Shown here in pieces: positions 34,601 to 45,803 of a DNA stretch of 64,000 nt (position 1 is its first letter; every line of letters starts with the position of its first letter). The DNA is taken from NCBI GenBank assembly GCA_033675265.1, contig JAUJYZ010001008.1, positions 1 through 64,000 on the forward strand, read 5' to 3'. A model generated the notes under the pieces. That model had not been told where the DNA came from. It ran no database searches and saw only the letters and a list, made by a program, of their open reading frames with translations. A program made the position numbers and the translations under genes. Origin of the DNA: Actinostola sp. cb2023 (taxonomy: Eukaryota > Cnidaria > Anthozoa > Actiniaria > Actinostolidae).

Positions 34601-37600
34601 GTATTTCACAGCCACGAAAGGCAGCCAGTGGAAATGATTTGCCGAATGCGCGCAAAGTGAGTGCGGACGTGTTCAAAGATGAAAACCATCCCTCTTCCAA
34701 ACTGTCTCACATGGTCATGATTTGGGGTCAGTTTATTGATCACGACATTGCTCTTGGTGCGCAACCAAACATCGACTGCTCCAAGTACCCTTGTGGGTTA
34801 TCAGGCGAGTGTTTTGGTATTCCAATTCCAGCTGGTGACCAACCATTCGCAGGCAGGAAATGCATCGAGCTTAAACGAGATGTGCCCGCGTGTACTTCAC
34901 AAATTAAACGCGAGCAGATCAACACCATAACATCGTTTATCGATGCTTCGGGAGTTTACTCCGGTTCTCCAAAAGATTTCAATTCCCTGCGCGATCGTAA
35001 TCTACGTGGATTCATTGTTGAAATGCCAAACCCCACAAAAGGGCTAAAGAAATTGTTATCTAGAGAAAAAGGAGGTTTCTGTCGTTCAAATGATTCAGTC
35101 AAAATGCCATGTTTCAGAGCGGGAGATGAGAGGGTCAACGAAAATCCAGGTATGTCATTATTTCTTAATACACGGACTTCCAATCAGAGGAAAGAAATCC
35201 ATCACGTGCATGTACCTTTATACCCGGTAATGCACTGCTTATTAGTATTCTTTATATAGAGAATACTAATGAGGATGAATCTTTATACAAAGATTTTTAT
35301 TCTATAGAATACTAATTGGTGTCGTATCATTGACCTTCCAGTTCCCTGTAAGGGAAGAAAAGAAATGGTTGTCGAAAGTTTACTCGGCCTTAGTCACACT
35401 TTCGGAACGATCAAATGTGGGATCTTTTTGAGAGTATCGGTGCGCATGTGTGAGGCGTTAGAAGCAACATGATACTGCTATGTTTGTGTTTTCCTTGCTG
35501 TTTTTTTTTGTACTGAAATCATCCGAAAATGTATTATGTTGGAATATCGTTTTTTAAGGTGGCTCGAAGTAGTTTTTAACTGACCACACTTCTACAGCAA
35601 TCATACCATGCATTACAACGTACCATAAATCCCTTCATTATTTAAGCGGCCAAAGTAAAGTGGGTTTTCATTACATATTTCAATCTCGTAATATTCTTAA
35701 AGGTCTGGCATCTTTGCACACCATCTGGAGTAGAGAACACAACCGTATTGTCAAAGAGTTAACGAGCATAAACCCTCAATGGACGTCAGACAAACTGTAT
35801 CTTGAAGCCCGTAAAATAGTAGGTGCCATGTTGCAGCACATCACGTACAAAGAGTTTCTACCAGCCATTCTGGACAAAACAACGGTAACTATGGCAACAA
35901 TATTACGTATGTACGTAGCCATATTTGGCGTGATTACAGGTGGCGAAATCATCCGATTTCTTTCTTGTAACGTCACAGGTAGCCCAAGCTGTGGACTTGT
36001 GGCGAGATTCACAGTAAATGTATGGACTCTTCACAGCGAACTTTGAAAACCGTCTAAATAAAATTCTACAAACCCTCAAAGTAGTCCTACTTGTTTATTG
36101 TGTTGTCCTTTGGGATTGTGTGAGGTTTGGAGCCATTCCGATCGATTTTGAGAGAGTTTTTAAGAATACCTTGAGCTACCCTATAATTAGAGAAGGTAGG
36201 AGACTGTCATGGCCGATCACCTACGATCGATGCCAAACAATCGCCTCAAACTCGCTCAAAATTAGACAAAATGACAAGATTCCTTCGAAATACATTAGCC
36301 CACATAATATCCCTCCACCACACGCGGTATCCCTTCCTCTGGTCAACGATTCCCTCCCCAAAAAGCCAGGAACTTAAGAATTTCGAACAGTAAAACATCC
36401 TGCCGACCATCAGCCTTGCAACGGCTCGAACCAACAACCTCCCGTACCCTCCCCCACTAAGTCACACATTTCGACACTTATTGTGTATTCGACCAATCGG
36501 AAGCGATCTCAATGAAACGGTCTAAATATTCAAACTTGAAGTGTCGCAATGTGTGACTTAGTGGGGGAGGGTACGGGAGGTTGTTGGTTCGAGCCGTTGC
36601 GAGGCTGATGGTCGGCAGGATGTTTTACTGTTCGAAATTCTTAAGTTCCTGGCTTTTTGGCGAGGGAATCGTTGACCAGAGGAAGGGATACCGAGTGTGG
36701 TGGAGGGATATTATGTGGGCTAATGTATTTCGAAGGAATCTTGTCATTTTGTCTAATTTTGAGCGAGTTTGAGGCGCGGATTGTTTGGCATCGATCGTAG
36801 GTGATCGGCCATGCTCCTACCTTCTCTAATTTTAGGGTAGCTCAAGGTATTCTTAAAAACTCTCTCAAAATCGATCGGAATGGCTCCAAACCTCACACAA
36901 TTCCAAAGGACAACACAATAAACAAGTAGGACTACTTTGAGGGTTTGTAGAATTTTATTTAGACGGTTTTCAAAGTTCGCTGTGAAGAGTCCATACAGTT
37001 TACTGTAAATCTCGCCACAAGTCCACAGCTTGGGCTACCTGTGGTAAACGTATATGTGAATTTAATCCTTTTCATTCGACAGCGTCGCCGTTTCAAGTTG
37101 AAGCTTTATAGACGTTACGTACTTAGAAGTTACCGTTATAGTCGATACAGACGATACAGCCGATACAGACGATACAGCCGTTATTTCCAAGGCTATTCGC
37201 CGAACATCAACCCGTCTATCTTCAATGCTTTTGCTACGGCTGCTTATCGCTTTGGACACAGTCTAGTACAGAACCAGTTAAACAGGTTTGGCAAAAACTA
37301 CGCACAAATCAATCCTTCCATCTGGATGAACCGATTTCTCGACCCAACCTTCCTCTACCAAAGTGACAAGGGTGGAGTGGACTCGATCTTACGAGGTCTG
37401 ATAAAAGACAAAGCCCAAAAAGTCGATCGGTAAGTTTTGTGTGGGTGTTCTCTAGGGTATATATGCATCATCATTATTTAGTAATACTTTGGTGTCGTGT
37501 ACATGTTTTTTGCAGGTTTTTTGCTAAAGCGGTACAAGAACAGCTTGTGCGAAGTCCACATGATTTGGCAGATTTACCCGCTTTGAATATCCAACGTGGA

Positions 37601-38078
37601 CGAGAACACGGCATACCCGGCTACAACAAGTACCGAAAATTTGGACGCTTGAATGAAGCACCAACTTTTGATGATCTCAGAGGCGAAATGGACGACGCCA
37701 AGATAAACAAGTTGAAGTTGGTCTACAAGCACGTGAATGACATCGACTTGTTCGTTGGTGGCATGTACGAAAAGGCTGTCAGCGGTGGAGTCCTGGGACC
37801 AACCTTCAGTGCCCTTCTTGCTGAGCAGTTTTAGACGCCTGCGCGTTGGTGACCGGTTTTGGTACGAGAACCCGGGACAGTTCACACGCAGTCAACTACG
37901 AGAAATCAGGAAAACGACGCTTGCGCGAGTCATTTGCGACAACAGTGATGGAATTATTAAAATTCACAAGTATGTGATGAGGCGAAAATACTTTGTCTCA
38001 TGTACAAGCAAGTACTTGAGGAGGGTCAACTTGAAGAAGTGGAAAAAACGTACGCATAGCTACTATGTGAATTATTAA
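31654..38078 (+). CDS. Secreted animal heme peroxidase, frameshifted near the C terminus
   Basis: Six exons: 31654-31774, 32437-32689, 34392-35149, 35703-35884, 37083-37429 and 37516-37834, all with GT-AG borders and matching phases. The N terminus is a signal peptide (MRGTLVVVLVMAACLARVYM), followed by an acidic linker in exon 2. The peroxidase domain shows the distal His in WGQFIDHDIALG (exon 3), the catalytic Arg in WSREHNRIV and EARKIVGAMLQHITY.EFLP (exon 4), the proximal His in ATAAYRFGHSLV (exon 5), and LNIQRGREHGIPGYNKYR (exon 6). There are no Ig or LRR modules, so it resembles MPO- or peroxinectin-like enzymes (hydrogen-peroxide-dependent oxidation, extracellular) more than full peroxidasin. 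Exon 6 stops at 37834 within AEQF, but one frame over the sequence continues as FRRLRVGDRFWYENPGQF to 38075. A single extra T in TTTT (about 37829-37832) explains this. About 659 residues as read, about 740 with the tail. Confidence 0.88.
31857..32116. mobile_element. MITE in peroxidase intron 1
   Basis: Inverted ends TATACAGCGATTTGCAAAAA at 31857 and the mirrored copy ending at 32116; inner arms share AATATATCNATATAT. About 260 bp. Confidence 0.8.
32690..34391. other. Peroxidase intron 2 with several inverted-repeat relics
   Basis: Contains related CCAGTGG(T/TT)GTCTAT motifs near 33190, 33510 and 33590 and self-complementary stretches (32940-33010, 33610-33690) typical of MITE relics, plus the small element at 33898-34023. 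No exon is needed here: flanking exons join in phase. Confidence 0.5.
33898..34023. mobile_element. 126-bp MITE with CACAGG..AGCCCAA ends
   Basis: Left end CACAGGGAGCCCAACAT at 33898, right end TTGGGCTGCCTGTG ending at 34023. A second left-end copy lies 32 bp upstream (33866), so the end was duplicated. The termini belong to the same family as those at 35974-37043 and 45804-61408. Confidence 0.6.
35974..37043. mobile_element. 1.07-kb palindromic element in peroxidase intron 4
   Basis: The ends CACAGGTAGCCCAAGCTGTG are mirrored at 37043. Arms of about 500 bp are almost identical inverted copies, with a short centre near 36480-36545. Flanks TGTAACGT and GTAAACGT resemble an imperfect 8-bp duplication (hAT-like), which is not conclusive. 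Mirrored ORFs 36246-36437 (minus) and 36581-36772 (plus) encode the same peptide because of the palindrome and are not genes. Confidence 0.8.
36545..36605 (+). other. tRNA-like Pol III promoter motif (SINE-like head)
   Basis: TGACTTAGTGG resembles an A box, and GGTTCGAGCC about 30 bases downstream is a near-consensus B box. An inverted copy sits in the other arm around 36420-36470. It does not fold as a full tRNA by eye. Confidence 0.4.
37136..37187 (+). repeat. Arg/Tyr-coding minisatellite inside peroxidase exon 5
   Basis: CGATACAG repeats encode RYSRYRRYSRYRRYSRYF immediately before the conserved QGYSPNINPSIFNAFATAAY segment. Peroxidases usually have a short loop here. Confidence 0.7.
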
Positions 38079-38099
38079 GAAACTGTTAAACTACTGCAC

Positions 38100-38779
38100 T
38101 TATAAGTTTGCTAGGCCCCGTATACGGTTGCTAGTTCCCGTATAAGTTTCCTAGGTCTCGTATATGCATATGTATATTCAATGACTGTGTAACGCCTGCC
38201 TGACCACAACCAATAATCCTCATTAGTGAGGGATAGGTTGTATATTGGTAAAAGTAAAAGTATAAGTTTCCTATAGGCCCCGTATAAGTTTGCTAGTTCC
38301 CGTTTACTAGGTCCCGCATAAGTTTCCTAGGTCCCGTATAAGTTTCCTAGGTCCCGTATAAGATTCCTAGGTCCCGTATAAGATTCCTAGGTCCCGTATA
38401 AGTTTCCTAGGTCCCGTATAAGTTTGCTAGGTCCCGTATAAGTTTGCTAGTTCCCGTATAAGTTTGCTAGTTCCCGTATAAGTTTGCTAGTTCCCGTATA
38501 AGTTTGCTAGTTCCCGTATAAGTTTCCTAGGTCCCGTATAAGTTTCCTAGGTCCCGTATAAGTTTGCTAGGTCCCGTATAAGTTTGCTAGTTCCCGTATA
38601 AGTTTCCTAGGTCCCGTATAAGTTTGCTAGTTCCCGTATAAGTTTGCTAGTTCCCATAAAAGTTTGCTAGGTCCCGTATAAGTTTGCTAGTTCCCGTTTA
38701 AGTGTGCTAGGTTCCGTATAAGTTTGCTAGGTCCCGTATAAGTTTGCTAGGTCCCGTACAAGTTTGCTAGGTCCCGTAT
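38100..38779. repeat. 20-bp minisatellite downstream of the peroxidase
   Basis: Unit AAGTTTGCTAGGTCCCGTAT with a variant AAGTTTCCTAGGTCCCGTAT. About 25 units run from 38277 to 38779 in a strict 20-bp period, with a few outlying units at 38100-38165. Two main variants (GCTAGTTCCC and CCTAGGTCCC) are interspersed. Confidence 0.95.
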
Positions 38780-39046
38780 GTGGGTTGTGGTAATTTAACG
38801 ATTGTGGTGAAAAATACAGGCGCGATCTATACAGAGGTACTTACACAAAGATTGTAAACAACTAAATTCATTTGCACCAAATTGATAATAAAGAAATGAT
38901 TATCTCAGTTACTGACCCAAAACTGACTCTGCCCAACACTCACTCGCATACGAGCGTAGGTTGAGAACAAGTGGCTGACGTCATTAGTAATGGGCTTCCT
39001 GTGCTAGATGATCTACCTGTCAGATTCGGCTGGTATTCTTGGCTTG
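38780..39046. other. Non-coding spacer
   Basis: No gene. A solitary TGGGCTTCCTGTG end lies at 38993-39005. Confidence 0.4.
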
Positions 39047-39177
39047 CAATCAATCCCTTGAGAATCAAGAGATAAAGACACGGCAGCCATGTTGGTTGAA
39101 CAAACAATAGACACTAATGAGCAATCTTTTGTTGAAGTTCAACCAAGATGGCCGCCGTGACGTGTATTGCAAACCAG
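39047..39177. mobile_element. Small inverted-repeat element
   Basis: The arms contain ACGGCAGCCATGTTGGTTGAAC on the left and a mirrored copy with ATGGCCGCCGTGAC on the right; the outer parts pair around TTGGCTTGCAAT. Confidence 0.65.
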
Positions 39178-40246
39178 CAATAGGGGGGGATCGTCGTATT
39201 TTTTAGGGTTTCGGTTATCCGGTAATTTTTAGGGGTTGGTCAAGCGAAATCCAATTCTTTATAAAGAGCTGGTATTTTTAGGGTATGAATCTTGGAACAA
39301 AAAATATCAAAGCTACAGATCTTTTCATATCAAACTTATGTCCTGCATCATTGAACATTTGCTCCTGTTGGGATCCAGTATCACGCGGACAACGTTTTTT
39401 GTTAATGCTTTGTTTACTAATGCACGTGAGGCCCGATTGATCCAGCAATTTGTTCACTATGACCGCTAAATAAAGCAGATTCGTACGTGACTGGTTTATC
39501 ATTTCTGAATTCATATTTTTCCTTTGACAATGTGTAAATCAGGTAGCTAAAATATAAGAGAGGATGGAAAAGCTGCATATGTTTCCTCAAAGGGAAAATA
39601 TATCACAAATTCGAACTAACTTATTGATCTCGTGCGTGTAAATATTGGAAATTGCCTTAAAAAAACGTCCTTTCCGAGCCATAATTTATTTGCGAATTCG
39701 CCGGCCTATGTAGCTTCTACATACAGACCGCGATACAGAGAGCACCAATATGATGTTCACAATTACCAAACAAAGAGTTTTAGATTTCATTTTGCCACCG
39801 CTTAATTAAGTTTAATATACATGTATTTTATATCAAAATGCGCGTACAATTACAGAGCATTAGAATCTGGCGGTAGGTTTTTGATTGACACAATTCCCAA
39901 GGGTTTCTGAGGGTTTCAGTGCGTAGCGTATGTCACGCTCTCCTATCATCAGAAATTTCAGTTCTATCGACTTTGAAGAAACGGAAAATGCCACCTTCAA
40001 ATCTATTTATTTTTGCTTGAATTGCCAGCTTATTCATTCCTTACATATTCATCTTTTATATTCCGTTGGTAGGTTTTTGATTTGTATTTTAACAATGCAG
40101 TAAAAAGCAAAAATGTATCAAAATTATGCTTTTTTTTTTCGCCTAAACAAGACTCGCCTCATCTGCATATGTGAAACAATGACCTTTTGTATAACATAAG
40201 TTTGATATGATTACGCTAGTTCTTTACTAGCCTGCGTAGCGGCCCT
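39178..40246. other. Non-coding stretch
   Basis: Short overlapping ORFs near 39236-39514 on both strands match nothing known; no repeat structure stands out. Confidence 0.4.
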
Positions 40247-40323
40247 AAGGGGGGAGGGGCAGGGGATTGGGGAAGGAAAGGAGGGGGGGGGATTGGGGAG
40301 AGGAGGGGGAAGAGGAGGAGGGG
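40247..40323 (+). repeat. G-rich tract with G-quadruplex potential
   Basis: More than four runs of at least four G separated by short A/T spacers, including a run of nine G. Confidence 0.7.
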
Positions 40324-40427
40324 CAATAACTTGACTGATAAACACAGATCAAGCAAACGAAACCGTCAGAGAACAAAGCGCGTTCCGTTTTGAATTATTA
40401 TTTGGTATTTTTAGGGTGATTTTTAGA

Positions 40428-40529
40428 CCCGGTTGTTCGAAAGGCGATTAGCTCTAATCCAGGATTAAATCTTAAGAAAACTATTGACACTAATCCAGGA
40501 ATAGCACTAATCGCCTTTCGAACAACGGG
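40428..40529. mobile_element. 102-bp hairpin MITE
   Basis: CCCGGTTGTTCGAAAGGCGA at 40428 is mirrored at 40529, with inner CTAATCCAGGA motifs. Confidence 0.75.
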
Positions 40530-40675
40530 CCCCAGGACGGTGGAAAATGTTTACGGTTTGATGTTTTTTTAGAGTCTAAACTTTGTTTCATCGTATGCAG
40601 TGACGAATATCGTTTTTTTTGCCAAAAAAAACGTTTTACATAATATTTGGCTGAGACCAATGTCAAACCTCAACG

Positions 40676-40711
<36 letters not shown>

Positions 40712-40942
40712 AGCTTGCAAAATCTCTGGATCCCTAGTATGCATATGTTACTAAAATAGAATCACAAAGAGAGATTGGTTTTCTACATCTCATATCAGAC
40801 AATTCAGTACTTGAAGTTTTAACTTAATTTAACATTTATTTAATTTAACATCATGAGCAGTTTTCAAATCTGTAACTTTTGGGGCCGGTTGAAGAGGAAA
40901 AAATATTTCTTGACCCACCCATCACCCCAGGTGCAGTGGTCC

Positions 40943-40963
<21 letters not shown>
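40676..40963 (+). repeat. Two poly-C tracts (33 C and 23 C)
   Basis: Tracts at 40676-40708 and 40941-40963, the second followed by a run of A. Lengths are likely to be unreliable in the assembly. Confidence 0.8.
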
Positions 40964-40973
<10 letters not shown>

Positions 40974-41290
40974 ACCAGGTCCAGTGTTTTGTCTCATACC
41001 CGGCAGAGCGGAAAAGCGTTTTATATCCTCTTCGCCAAAATTCGGTGAATGGCTCTCAGAGATATAAGGCCTTGTACTGTGGGAGAGGTGACATTTTGAT
41101 TAGCAGAAAAAACCATCGTTTTCGTAAATATCTCCGAGAAGCTTTACTGTAACTTAATAAGATTTTGTCACAAGTTTTGAGTAATGGTAACACAGATGTA
41201 TCAATTGCAGTTTTTGATGTAACACTTCCAGTTAATGAAAACTGAATGAAAACAGCAGCTTTGCAGTTTTTCCGCTATGTCCTCATACCC

Positions 41291-43183
41291 AACATGTATA
41301 CATTTTGTCTGCGCATGCGTTAGGATTCAGATTTCAAAGTACTATTTGCATAATCGATACTTCAGCTTTTGTCATTCAGTGTGCCAACGTTGTGCCAACC
41401 AGAGATCGATTGGCTGTTGAAACAAAACGTGTGAAAAGTTTTTGTGGAAATGGTTGGCACATTTACGTCACAATGTTAATGTTTGTAAACATGAAGTATC
41501 GCTATTGTTTTGCCAAGTGCACTGCTGTGGAAGATTTAGTGAGCGATCTTCGTCTCTAGAATGAAGTTTAAGAAAATCATTGAAAGGAAATCAATAGTCC
41601 GCCTACTTTTGTGGTGCTGTGGATATTTTTTTCCGTATAAAGGAACAAAATCCGCCAAAACACGGCAACATTCCTACGGAGAAGTCGGGTGAATGAGTGA
41701 TACTTGGACACTTCAAATCCACCGCAAAGCAAGAGGGACAATTTTTCAACTCCAACAAACAAGACCTTACGAAACTAGCATGAGTGAAGCAATAAATCAC
41801 GGAAGAAAATTGCTGGGGGGTGAGCTACTAAGAAAGGTTACTAAGAAAAGTTATTGAGGGCCACAAGTTCATTAGCTTTAGCTATTTAGTGCTACCCTCG
41901 TAAAATAAAGGCTTTATTATTATTATTATTATAAAGGTTTTCTTATAATTTAGTTTGACACGTCACCATTTCAGATAAACGATTCGCAAACACAATGCTG
42001 AATAAAATCTCAATGTGAATCAAACTTATATCAAACGGTTTACAGCTGATTCTAAGAAGTCCAAAAAAATGAAGAATTAAGCTATCCTTTACAATAAACT
42101 TCAACACATACACCCTATGCATAAATCGACTTATGTAATTTGCATAAATTTGCAAAAACTGAAAGAATAACGAGTTAAGTAAAGGTAAAATAATAGATTG
42201 AAAGATCATCCACAGTTTAGTAATTACCCCAAAAGTGCATTAATAAAAATGAAACCATCATAAAGTAATAAGCGTTTGAAAGGTGCAAAATACATGGAAA
42301 CGAGGCTGGTAGGCCCAAAGTCCGGTTTCTGGCACAAATCTTTGTAATTTCAAGTCACTATATCTTTTCAAGATTTCGTAGTACAGCCCTAAAATTTGGT
42401 ATGTTCATTTTTGATAACACTCTCTTCAAAGAGATGGTCAGATATTACTGTAACATATTCCCAAAAACGAAGTGAATGTGATTTTACGATTCTACCATTT
42501 ATGCATAGGGTGTATAGAGTGTTACGTTTGTAATATGGTATATACCAGCGATGAAAATCAGTCATAATCATAACAAATAGAGTGTACTGATACCATAGTA
42601 CCTAAATAATACGATCTCACATTGAGGGGACAATTTTTCAGCTTAAAATAAGTTCTCGAATGCAAAGAATAAGCTTAGAAGAAGTCAATTTGTGCTATTT
42701 TCGGCTGGGGGGCTAGTTAATAAGTAGAAATGTTAGGAAAATACGTGCACAAATGATAAATACCCAACTGAACCGAGTAAAATACTTTGAGAATACTGAA
42801 TGTACAGAACTCAAATTCACAGAATGTGACCTTCAATCGGTCAGGACTAACTCTCACTGTGAAGTATCTCTTGAAATCATCTTCGATGAGAATAAACTCA
42901 AAGGACAATGTAGCTGGTTTTATGATAACTCCTTGTTTCGGCGGATTTCAGTGTTCCTTGATATTTTATCATCTACGACCCTTATACGGAAAAAGATCAT
43001 CTACAGCAAAACAAAAGTAGGCAGACTATTGATTTCCTTTCAAATACTTTCTTGAACATCATTCTAGAGACGAAGATCGCTCACTAAATCTCCCACCGCA
43101 GTGCAATTTGCAAAGAAAATGGCGGCAAATCACCGTTTCAAATCTGAATTCTAACGCATGCGCAGACAAAATGTATACATGTT
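41291..43183. mobile_element. Foldback element, about 1.9 kb
   Basis: Outer inverted arms AACATGTATACATTTTGTCT at 41291 and mirrored at 43183. Further paired blocks are 41510-41700 with 42900-43065 (for example GAAATCAATAGTCCGCCTAC). The left arm has about 170 extra bases. A 14-bp direct repeat TCCAGTGTTTTGTC lies outside (40980-40993 and 43197-43210). ORFs in the arms mirror each other and are not called. Confidence 0.6.
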
Positions 43184-44177
43184 CTCATACCCCCAGTCCA
43201 GTGTTTTGTCGTGCGTGTAATTATTGCAGAACTACAAGCCATAAAACCACAAGAAACGTTTTGTAATATACCGAAATATATCTGTAAATATTTACTGGTC
43301 GATATCAGTCTCTTATTGCAGGTACGTTTATAATACTTAGAATGCGCACATCGACGGTTCATATGAAATCACATGTTGTTTCAGTGTAAATATTTGGCGG
43401 GTTTGGCACGAATGGGTGCAAATAGAGTATAGTGGTTCCGTTAACCACGGTCTAGCAAATAGAGTAGCTGGTTCTATTATTAAACCATGGTCTACTAATC
43501 AAATGAACATAGTTATTGATAGTAAGTTATTGATAGTCTAATGGGTGAACATATGAAACCCTAATTCCATATATTGTGAAATTTTATTTGAATTGGCACT
43601 TAATTCGGCTGTTTAAAGACAAATCATTGTTGAAATACAAAGCATTTGAAATAAAAACGCCCTCGAGTATGGTATAGAACATTTCAAATCACAAACATTA
43701 AAACTATTTCAGCTGGACTTTGAGGAACTCGTGCGGAGTGCGGAGTCCCACTTTCCACCACAGTGCAAACTCAACGAGGTGTTTGTAGTCAGTGTATTTT
43801 ATGGTTTAAAAGCCGTCGTTTCTATTGACGTTTGCAGTAGTCGTTATTTTACTTTCAGTGATACACGGTGAGACTCATTCAGCTTATGGAGATACAAGTG
43901 TTGCGTGTAAACAAGGGTTGATAAGAACTTTGTAGAAGACAGAAACATAATCTCTCTTCTCTCTAGCGACACATAGCACAACAGTCTACTGATCTCTACT
44001 GCATGTGACACAAGCATAAGCTCAAGGATCAATTTTTTTTTCACATGCATATTTTTATTCTGGCCGTATGTGTTCACATGATATAAACTTTTCGTGCTTG
44101 CGGCTGTGTCGCTAGGTAGTTATTGGAACGGTAGCTTTGCATTGATACAGGGGTTATTCAGAGAAATAACAAGTATA
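43184..44177. other. Non-coding stretch
   Basis: A partial duplication around 43420-43495 (AAATAGAGTA...GGTCTA). No gene recognised. Confidence 0.4.
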
Positions 44178-44399
44178 AGGGCCATAGAATGGTCTCTGAA
44201 AAAATACCGGGTCTCGGTCTGCAAAATCTGAACGAGTCTCGAAATCTCGGTGTTCCAGGAAACACGAGGAAAGAGTCTTGGATTCCGGATTTCGTAAAAA
44301 TCAATATGCAGCTCGAAATCGCGAATTTTCAATTTTCAAACAAAATACCGCTGAAGTTAATGTCTCGGCGAGTCTCGGATTTGACCATTCTATAGCCCT
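44178..44399. mobile_element. 222-bp MITE with 6-bp duplication
   Basis: The ends AGGGCCATAGAATGGTC and GACCATTCTATAGCCCT are inverted; AGTATA flanks both sides (44172-44177 and 44400-44405). GTCTCG motifs recur inside. A diverged relative lies at about 62655-62870. Confidence 0.8.
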
Positions 44400-44413
44400 A
44401 GTATACTAAATAC

Positions 44414-44748
44414 CCGGGGGGTACTCCCATATATACGCTATATATAGGTACATGTGCCCCCCGAATAGGATATGGTTTTAGAACCTCCTGATTTGTACGT
44501 TATTTTGTGTTTTGACCCTCAAATAAAATATCCGATCCTTAAATCAGTCAACTTCACAAAAAGAATTAGAGATTGGGAATATCGTTATGTACTCTGGTAG
44601 TCCATAATATAGGCTACAGAAACAATAACATGAAAAACAATGAAACTTTGAGTGAGTCAATAAACTCACAATCATCGGAAAGTGTGTGAATTTCCCATTA
44701 GTTAAATAGTCAGGGTTTTTCCAAAATTTCCGTGAGTACTCCCCCCGG
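44414..44748. mobile_element. MITE with CCGGGGGGTACTC ends
   Basis: Left CCGGGGGGTACTC at 44414, right GAGTACTCCCCCCGG ending at 44748. About 335 bp, no ORF. Confidence 0.6.
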
Positions 44749-45803
44749 CCAAACCACCCCTCGGACTATCTACATCCTGTTGACACTGGCAGCTTCAGGT
44801 GGCTAGTCGTCCGTGAGAGCTGAAGATATGATAACTTAATGGATATATAATGACGCAAGTAGGTAGCCTCTGTACCTTCTGTGTTCACCTTGTTCACCAG
44901 AGCAAGTAAATGTTGCCCTTTTTGTCTTACAACGGCAAGAAGGAAACTTGTTTGTGTCCGGTGTTACCTCATCAGTTTTTACCCAAGATGAAGATGAAGT
45001 AACTTCAGTGAAAGCTTTAAAATCGACGAACAACGATCATTAATTCAGTATATACACTCGATCGAAAATAAAACTGAGTTATAAATATGCTCATAATTAA
45101 TGAGTGACGATGGTACTGGCCTTGGTATAGTAGTAGTTTGTGCCGGTGGTTATAACTCTTAAAGTATACTGATTCTTGGGTACAGGTGTCTTGTTTGGAA
45201 AGCTATACAGCTTATAGGGGTGTTCGTGTAGCGAGAGGACCATATTCAATGATGTTACTGTCTAGTAGTCAACAGAGCTCCCAGAAATCCGGAAGCTGAG
45301 AGTCGTCAGTCAAGCGAATATGAAGACTCGGAAAAAAACACTGAGCTTGACAGAACCATACAAACTACTTTACGAACTATTACCAATCGACAAATTACTT
45401 TATAACTGAACTCCAATAAGGTTGATTTAGATGACACAACTCGTGTTGTAAACATGGCGCCGGTGAGCAAAGTTGTATGCGATGGATGTAGGCAAAAGTT
45501 CATTTTTACCTTTTCATTACCTTAACACTTCCTTGATTAGTTTGAGGAACTTTTTAGACTGATGAATGCATGGTAATACAGTCTCTCATGAAACCAACAA
45601 TCAGTCCAATAGATCTTTTTATCATTTTAAAACTTCTTTACCAATACTATTTATGTACTGAAGAAGGCCGAACGGCCGAAACGTTTATCAGTTATACAAG
45701 GAACAGTCAGAAGTTGTCATAAGTCTTCTTTTCTCTTCATATATGTACCTCTATTATTATAAGAAGACCGACTCTGTATTCGTTTGAATCCTTCTACTGG
45801 AAG
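44749..45803. other. Non-coding stretch before the satellite array
   Basis: No supported gene. The only distinctive item is the GGCC hairpin motif at 45658-45682. Confidence 0.4.
45658..45682 (+). ncRNA. Hammerhead-like core motif (tentative)
   Basis: CTGAAGA, a GGCC-GAAC-GGCC helix, then GAAAC matches the order CUGANGA / stem II / GAAA of hammerhead ribozymes found in Penelope-like retroelements. There is one extra A between CTGAAGA and the helix, and I cannot confirm the other stems or the cleavage site. It could be just a hairpin. Confidence 0.3.

Noticed and set aside
36556..36591. Functional tRNA gene
   Set aside because: A and B box-like motifs are present but no cloverleaf with acceptor pairing is visible.
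36246..36772. Pair of identical 63-residue ORFs
   Set aside because: They are the two arms of a palindromic element, read outward; no evidence of a gene.
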